64,000 nt of DNA from Bacillota bacterium (GTDB taxonomy: Bacteria > Bacillota > Clostridia > Acetivibrionales > DSM-1351), in assembly GCA_023393115.1 (NCBI GenBank), contig JAEWMS010000084.1, positions 25,758 to 89,757 on the forward strand. Direction: 5' to 3'. A program made the translations under genes and the position numbers. Below are positions 60,515 through 64,000 of this stretch, one piece after another (the stretch's first letter is position 1; every line of letters starts with the position of its first letter). The notes under the pieces were generated by a model. It was not told where the DNA came from and did no database searches. It was given only the letters and a program-made list of their open reading frames with translations.

Positions 60515-61321
60515 TCATAAATGACAATCAAAAAATTCGTATTTACGCATCCAACTTTTTGTCTGTCCTGGTTCTAATTCGAGCTTTACAAAGGTTTCAG
60601 GACTTATTACATGTTTACTGCCCCACACAGCAAATTTTAGTATTTCAAAATCATCTATCTCCCTTAGACCTACACCCAGGTCGCTGTTATACAATTCCCA
60701 GGAGTAACCGCTGTTTTTGTTGAAGTCTTTTACTATGCAATAGAACTCCTGCTTAATTTCCTGGTCGGGCCAGGTTAAAGTACCATACCCCGGACGAATT
60801 ACTCCTACAACCTTCTCCAGGGTTATTTGACCTGAAATTTTTAGTTTATAACTGCTTGACACAACATTATTATTAATCCCGATAAAATTGTGGCAGTACT
60901 CTGTGGTTTCCATTTTTCTGGAACCGGTATTCTTAAGCGAGTAATAAATAATCAGGAAGCTTCCCTCTATTTTGATTTTTTTAGTATATTCATATGAGTA
61001 CCCGTCATTAATAGTAGATTTTGCTTGGAACAGCACCTTGTCAGAGGTCACGGTTACACTGCTTATAATAGGAATAACCGGATAGTATTTGAAGAAATCA
61101 TATGGCTTGTTGTCAATTTTTTTTAAGTGTCCCACGCCAATTTTCAAGAAATAGTCACCAATGCTGGTTTCACTATACCCAATAGCTTCGTCGATTCCAA
61201 ATTCTCCGCACAAGCCCTGCCCGCCACAACCCTTCCCGGGGATCAGAGCTTCCGGATAAGAAATCTGTACTGACAGTCTGTCATTATTTAAACTAACATC
61301 TGTACTCTCGATGTATGGCAT
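60515..61321 (-). CDS. Galactose-mutarotase-like carbohydrate-binding protein
   Basis: A 268-residue cytosolic protein, mostly beta-strands. NTGSRKMETTEYCHNFIGIN resembles the region of aldose-1-epimerase-like folds where the active-site residues lie, and KLELEPGQTKSWMRKYEF recalls the final strands of that superfamily. A canonical mutarotase His/Glu set is not evident, so activity is not claimed. The ATG lies three bases after the GH30 stop, with its GGAGGG ribosome site inside the GH30 gene. Within the locus it would suit anomer conversion or glucan binding. Confidence 0.6.
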   Translation of the reverse strand: MPYIESTDVSLNNDRLSVQISYPEALIPGKGCGGQGLCGEFGIDEAIGYSETSIGDYFLKIGVGHLKKIDNKPYDFFKYYPVIPIISSVTVTSDKVLFQAKSTINDGYSYEYTKKIKIEGSFLIIYYSLKNTGSRKMETTEYCHNFIGINNNVVSSSYKLKISGQITLEKVVGVIRPGYGTLTWPDQEIKQEFYCIVKDFNKNSGYSWELYNSDLGVGLREIDDFEILKFAVWGSKHVISPETFVKLELEPGQTKSWMRKYEFFDCHL

Positions 61322-61324
61322 AAT

Positions 61325-62665
61325 TTATCCCTCCGAAATAAGAGTTGCTATTGAATGAGCTGGAAGAGCATGCCAGATGTACTTTTCACCAAACTTTGCA
61401 TTAAAGCTTTGTACATAATCTGTTTCATTCATAACAATCAGAACAACAGACCCATCCTCATTCTTAAAAGCCACATGCCGTAAAATTGATTCACTGTCAG
61501 CTGAAACAGCCACCCTTACTGCTCCCGGCTTGACAAACTTACTGAACTGCCCAATATAGTAATAAGAACTGTTGTAATGTATCTCCTGGGTTGTGGTGTC
61601 TGCAATTATAGGAGCATCACAGTAATTACCTACGTGATTTGGACCACCCTGCTCATCGAGAATGAGGTTCCAGTCTAACCATCCCTCCTGCCAGTTGTTG
61701 AAGTCTCCAATCATATTTCTTCCATATCTTTCACCTGTCAGCCAGGATCCAAGGTGAACCCCACCTTCCTGACAGCCTTCTGAAAATAATATGTGCTTAT
61801 CAGGATACAATTCATGTACTTTTGAAAGGTTTTCAAAAGCCTCGGACACATACCAATGATTTGCTATACCATATACATACTTTGAAATTTCAGGATCGGC
61901 CAGCGCACCTGTAACTCTCTCAACGATAATATCCCTGTTATGGTCCCATATATAAATCTTGATATCTGCGAGTCCTTCTTTCTCCAAAATCGGGCCGAGA
62001 TAATCTCTTACAAAAGCACCTTCTTCTTCTGGAGAGTAGATACATGAATCCCAAGTCTGAATAGCTGCAGGCTCATTTTGAACTGTTACAGCCCACATAT
62101 TGAGTCCTTTAGCTTTCATAGCTTTTAAGTATCTCACAAAATAGTTTGCCCAGGCCTCCCTATATTCCGGAAGCAACTGACCTCCATGATTCATGTCGTT
62201 ATTGGTTTTCATCCAGGCTGGAGGACTCCATGGCGATGCCAGCAAGGCAATATCACCCTTTCTTGCTTTTATTGCCTCTTTTATCATAGGAATTGTCCAT
62301 TTGTCCTCATGAGAAATATCAAAGGTCTTTAATTCCTTATCCTTTTCCTCAACGTATGTATAATTACCAAGTGCAAAATCGCAGCTATGAATATGTACTC
62401 TTCCTATGGAATATCCTATTCCAACCTCCGGATCGAAATATTTCATAGCAATCTCATCCCGTTTTGCAGGATTCATTCTATAAAAGGTATAAGCTGCAGC
62501 CTCTGTTAACGCTCCACCAAAACCAATTATCTTTTGATAAACTTTATTTTCGTCTATTGATAGAACAACCCCTGTAGACTTGTTTTTTTCCAGATTAAAA
62601 ATACCCTTGTCGGCTAATCTGTCATTTGTATTTTGTGCTGTCTGAACTATTTTTACATTATTCAT
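61325..62665 (-). CDS. GH30-family beta-glycosidase (intracellular)
   Basis: A 446-residue clan-A (beta/alpha)8 hydrolase with the side beta-domain of GH30. Acid/base E198 in VTVQNEPA and nucleophile E296 in ILFSEGCQE; IGFGGALTEAAAYTF (about 47-61) and LLASPWSPPAWMKTN (about 141-155) are GH30 hallmarks. GH30 includes beta-glucosidases and beta-1,6-glucanases. No signal peptide, so it acts on imported oligosaccharides. ATG at 62665 follows GGGGAGG. Its promoter lies inside the end of the LacI gene: TATAAT at 62717-62722 followed by a LacI-type operator (62692-62705). Confidence 0.9.
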   Translation of the reverse strand: MNNVKIVQTAQNTNDRLADKGIFNLEKNKSTGVVLSIDENKVYQKIIGFGGALTEAAAYTFYRMNPAKRDEIAMKYFDPEVGIGYSIGRVHIHSCDFALGNYTYVEEKDKELKTFDISHEDKWTIPMIKEAIKARKGDIALLASPWSPPAWMKTNNDMNHGGQLLPEYREAWANYFVRYLKAMKAKGLNMWAVTVQNEPAAIQTWDSCIYSPEEEGAFVRDYLGPILEKEGLADIKIYIWDHNRDIIVERVTGALADPEISKYVYGIANHWYVSEAFENLSKVHELYPDKHILFSEGCQEGGVHLGSWLTGERYGRNMIGDFNNWQEGWLDWNLILDEQGGPNHVGNYCDAPIIADTTTQEIHYNSSYYYIGQFSKFVKPGAVRVAVSADSESILRHVAFKNEDGSVVLIVMNETDYVQSFNAKFGEKYIWHALPAHSIATLISEG

Positions 62666-62691
62666 ATTAACCTCCCCAATTTGCCTTGATA

Positions 62692-62705
62692 TGTTAGCGC
62701 TATCA
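62692..62705. promoter_or_regulatory. LacI-type operator in front of GH30
   Basis: TGTTAGCGCTATCA, a 14-bp near-palindrome with central CG, 11 bp downstream of the TATAAT at 62717-62722. The identical 14-mer occurs at 63758-63771. Confidence 0.8.
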
Positions 62706-62760
62706 TTTGAAGTAAAATTATAACGCATAGGTTCAAAAGAACATACACGTTTATGAAAAT

Positions 62761-63726
62761 TTAAATTATATTTTGCCCTACAGATTCTCTCCATTTCAGT
62801 TCAGGTTCAAGATACTTCTTCTCGTATGGCAAATCCGGGTTTTTTAGTCTTTCAAGCAGTCTGGCAGCAAGTGCTCTGCCAGTCTCGTATACCGGCTGTC
62901 TCATTGTTGTAAGAGGTACCTTGGGGATCAGATCAAAAATTAGTCCGTCAAATCCCGCAATCGAAACATTTCCGGGAATATTCAGCTTTAATTTTTCGGC
63001 AGCCCTGAAAGCTCCGATTGCAAGAATATCCACACAACAAAATATGGCAGTAGGTTTTTCTTTAGTTAAAAGATCATATGAATTTGTATATCCGTCCTGT
63101 TCGGAATTTTCTGCATATCTTACAAGCTTTTCATCATAGGCGATGCCGTGCTTCTCCAATGCCCTCCTATAGCCCTTAAGACGTTCATGAGCATAGCGCT
63201 GTCTTGTATCTCTCATAATAAAGCCTATCTTCCTGTGGCCGTTTTCGATTATTTTCTCGGTCATAATAAATGCACCCAACTCATTGTCTACATCTACACA
63301 GTCAATATTCAGATCATTCTTGCCAAATAGTACAAAAGGAACCTTTATCTTTGAGGTAAATGAATTTTCCTCGCTAAGATCCAAACCCATAACTATGACA
63401 CCGTCGCATCTATGGTTGAAATCCAAGTCTCGCTTAACCATAAACAGATAATTTGCATTACTTAATTCCTCAGCAACACCTGCAATCATATGCATTATAA
63501 ACGGGTCGGATATGCCTATATTTCTGGGTATGTACAGGTTTATTGTCCTTGTGTTGTTCTGAGCCAGAGCTTTTGCCGCAAAATTAGGCATAAAGTCCAG
63601 TTTTTCCATAGCTTTTTCAACCTTGAGTCTTGTAGCCTCAGATACAATTTCAGGAGAATTTATTACCCTTGAAACAGTTATAAGAGAAACCCCGGCCGCC
63701 TGAGCTACATCCTTCATAGTAGCCAT
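62761..63726 (-). CDS. LacI-family transcriptional regulator
   Basis: A 321-residue repressor: N-terminal HTH (MKDVAQAAGVSLITVSRVIN) and hinge (MEKLDFMPNFAAKALA), then a periplasmic-binding-protein-like sugar-sensing domain (about 60-321; HRKIGFIMRDTRQRYAHERL; GNVSIAGFDGLIFDLI). First gene of the beta-glucan locus; the 62665 GH30 gene starts 96 bp after its stop. It should bind the two identical operators at 62692 and 63758, so it controls itself and the enzymes. The start ATG at 63726 has AAGGA nine bases upstream. Confidence 0.94.
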   Translation of the reverse strand: MATMKDVAQAAGVSLITVSRVINSPEIVSEATRLKVEKAMEKLDFMPNFAAKALAQNNTRTINLYIPRNIGISDPFIMHMIAGVAEELSNANYLFMVKRDLDFNHRCDGVIVMGLDLSEENSFTSKIKVPFVLFGKNDLNIDCVDVDNELGAFIMTEKIIENGHRKIGFIMRDTRQRYAHERLKGYRRALEKHGIAYDEKLVRYAENSEQDGYTNSYDLLTKEKPTAIFCCVDILAIGAFRAAEKLKLNIPGNVSIAGFDGLIFDLIPKVPLTTMRQPVYETGRALAARLLERLKNPDLPYEKKYLEPELKWRESVGQNII

Positions 63727-63757
63727 TAATTCTATTCCTTTTCTTATGAGTTTTTAA

Positions 63758-63771
63758 TGTTAGCGCTATCA
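63758..63771. promoter_or_regulatory. LacI-type operator in front of the lacI-family gene
   Basis: TGTTAGCGCTATCA, identical to the site before GH30, 10 bp downstream of the -10 box; implies autoregulation by blocking the start region. Confidence 0.82.
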
Positions 63772-63781
63772 TTCTACTATC

Positions 63782-63810
63782 ATTTTATAACCATTTGTAA
63801 AATAAGTCAA
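63782..63810 (-). promoter_or_regulatory. Sigma-A promoter of the lacI-family gene
   Basis: Minus strand TTGACT (63805-63810), 17-nt spacer, TAAAAT (63782-63787). Confidence 0.65.
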
Positions 63811-63875
63811 TATTGCTGATTATTTAATTTATGAATAAGTCATCATAACTTTTACTGACAAGGTAGTTCCTATCA

Positions 63876-64000
63876 ATCGAATAGGAGGTAGCTGATTATT
63901 TCAGCTACCGACCTTTCACACCACCGTACGTACCGTTCGGTATACGGCGGTTCAATAGAATTAACTTACTTTCATGTACTGTTCCAATAAAGATATTAAA
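63876..64000 (-). mobile_element. 3' end of a group II intron (domains V and VI), continuing beyond the window
   Basis: Minus strand: the domain V hairpin lies at 63921-63953, with CCGCCGTATACC, an AACGG-type turn and GGTACGTACGGTGG. It is followed by GTGTGAAAGGTC and the domain VI stem GGTAGCTGA/TCAGCTACC (63887-63909), ending near CTCCTATTCGAT. This is the conserved 3' end of bacterial group II introns. The maturase and 5' domains would lie right of position 64000. The exact 3' splice point is uncertain by a few bases. Confidence 0.78.

Overview
The window looks like chromosome from a low-GC, anaerobic, spore-forming, plant-fibre-degrading clostridium of the Ruminiclostridium (cellulolyticum/papyrosolvens) type. 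This is judged from protein character: a split Ku/LigD set, a GerMN lipoprotein, the CtsR-McsA-McsB-ClpC operon, CarD, CUT1 sugar transport with YesM/YesN-type regulation, and cytosolic glucan phosphorylases. Nothing here proves the species. Most genes lie on the minus strand. No rRNA, tRNA or CRISPR array was seen.

Layout. 1-7.4 kb: 5' part of pcrA, a shikimate-kinase-like gene, an LTA-synthase-type sulfatase, hpf behind a candidate sigma-H promoter, a zinc-ribbon protein, and a nucleotidyltransferase/galE pair. 7.5-10.3 kb: a non-homologous end-joining operon (ku, ligase, polymerase). 10.4-15.7 kb: FmdB-type zinc ribbon, GerMN lipoprotein, an orphan histidine kinase and a run of small proteins of unknown function. 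15.8-25.9 kb: tex, a PfkB sugar kinase, a 42-residue ORF, uvsE, a DUF2238 protein, gtrA, a nucleotidyltransferase/mutase fusion and an RluA pseudouridine synthase. 25.9-27.3 kb: an SH3/CAP secreted protein and a 317-bp fold-back element. 27.3-46 kb: a conserved clostridial backbone (proS, ispF-like, ispD, yacL, carD, radA, clpC-mcsB-mcsA-ctsR) split by accessory genes, among them a deletion scar joining remnants of a WYL regulator and a Gfo/Idh oxidoreductase.

46.9-63.8 kb is one coherent minus-strand carbohydrate locus: LacI regulator, GH30 hydrolase, mutarotase-like protein, a GH94 phosphorylase broken by one in-frame amber codon, a second very large phosphorylase, a YesN/YesM-type two-component system, and a CUT1 importer without its ATPase. 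The likely logic is binding-protein-dependent import of beta-gluco-oligosaccharides, cytosolic phosphorolysis that saves ATP, and clean-up by GH30. A LacI repressor with two identical operators acts at the top, and the two-component system probably activates the transporter through a long inverted repeat. The window ends in the 3' domains of a group II intron that continues beyond it.

The structure least explained by ordinary annotation is a set of small GC-containing palindromes stacked directly upstream of a shared GGAGGTTAATATG start region at three unlinked genes (DUF2238, GNAT, mcsA). Other signals worth checking are the amber codon in the GH94 gene, the fold-back element, the deletion scar, a promoter plus hairpin in the carD leader, and a row of DnaA-box-like sites outside any visible origin.
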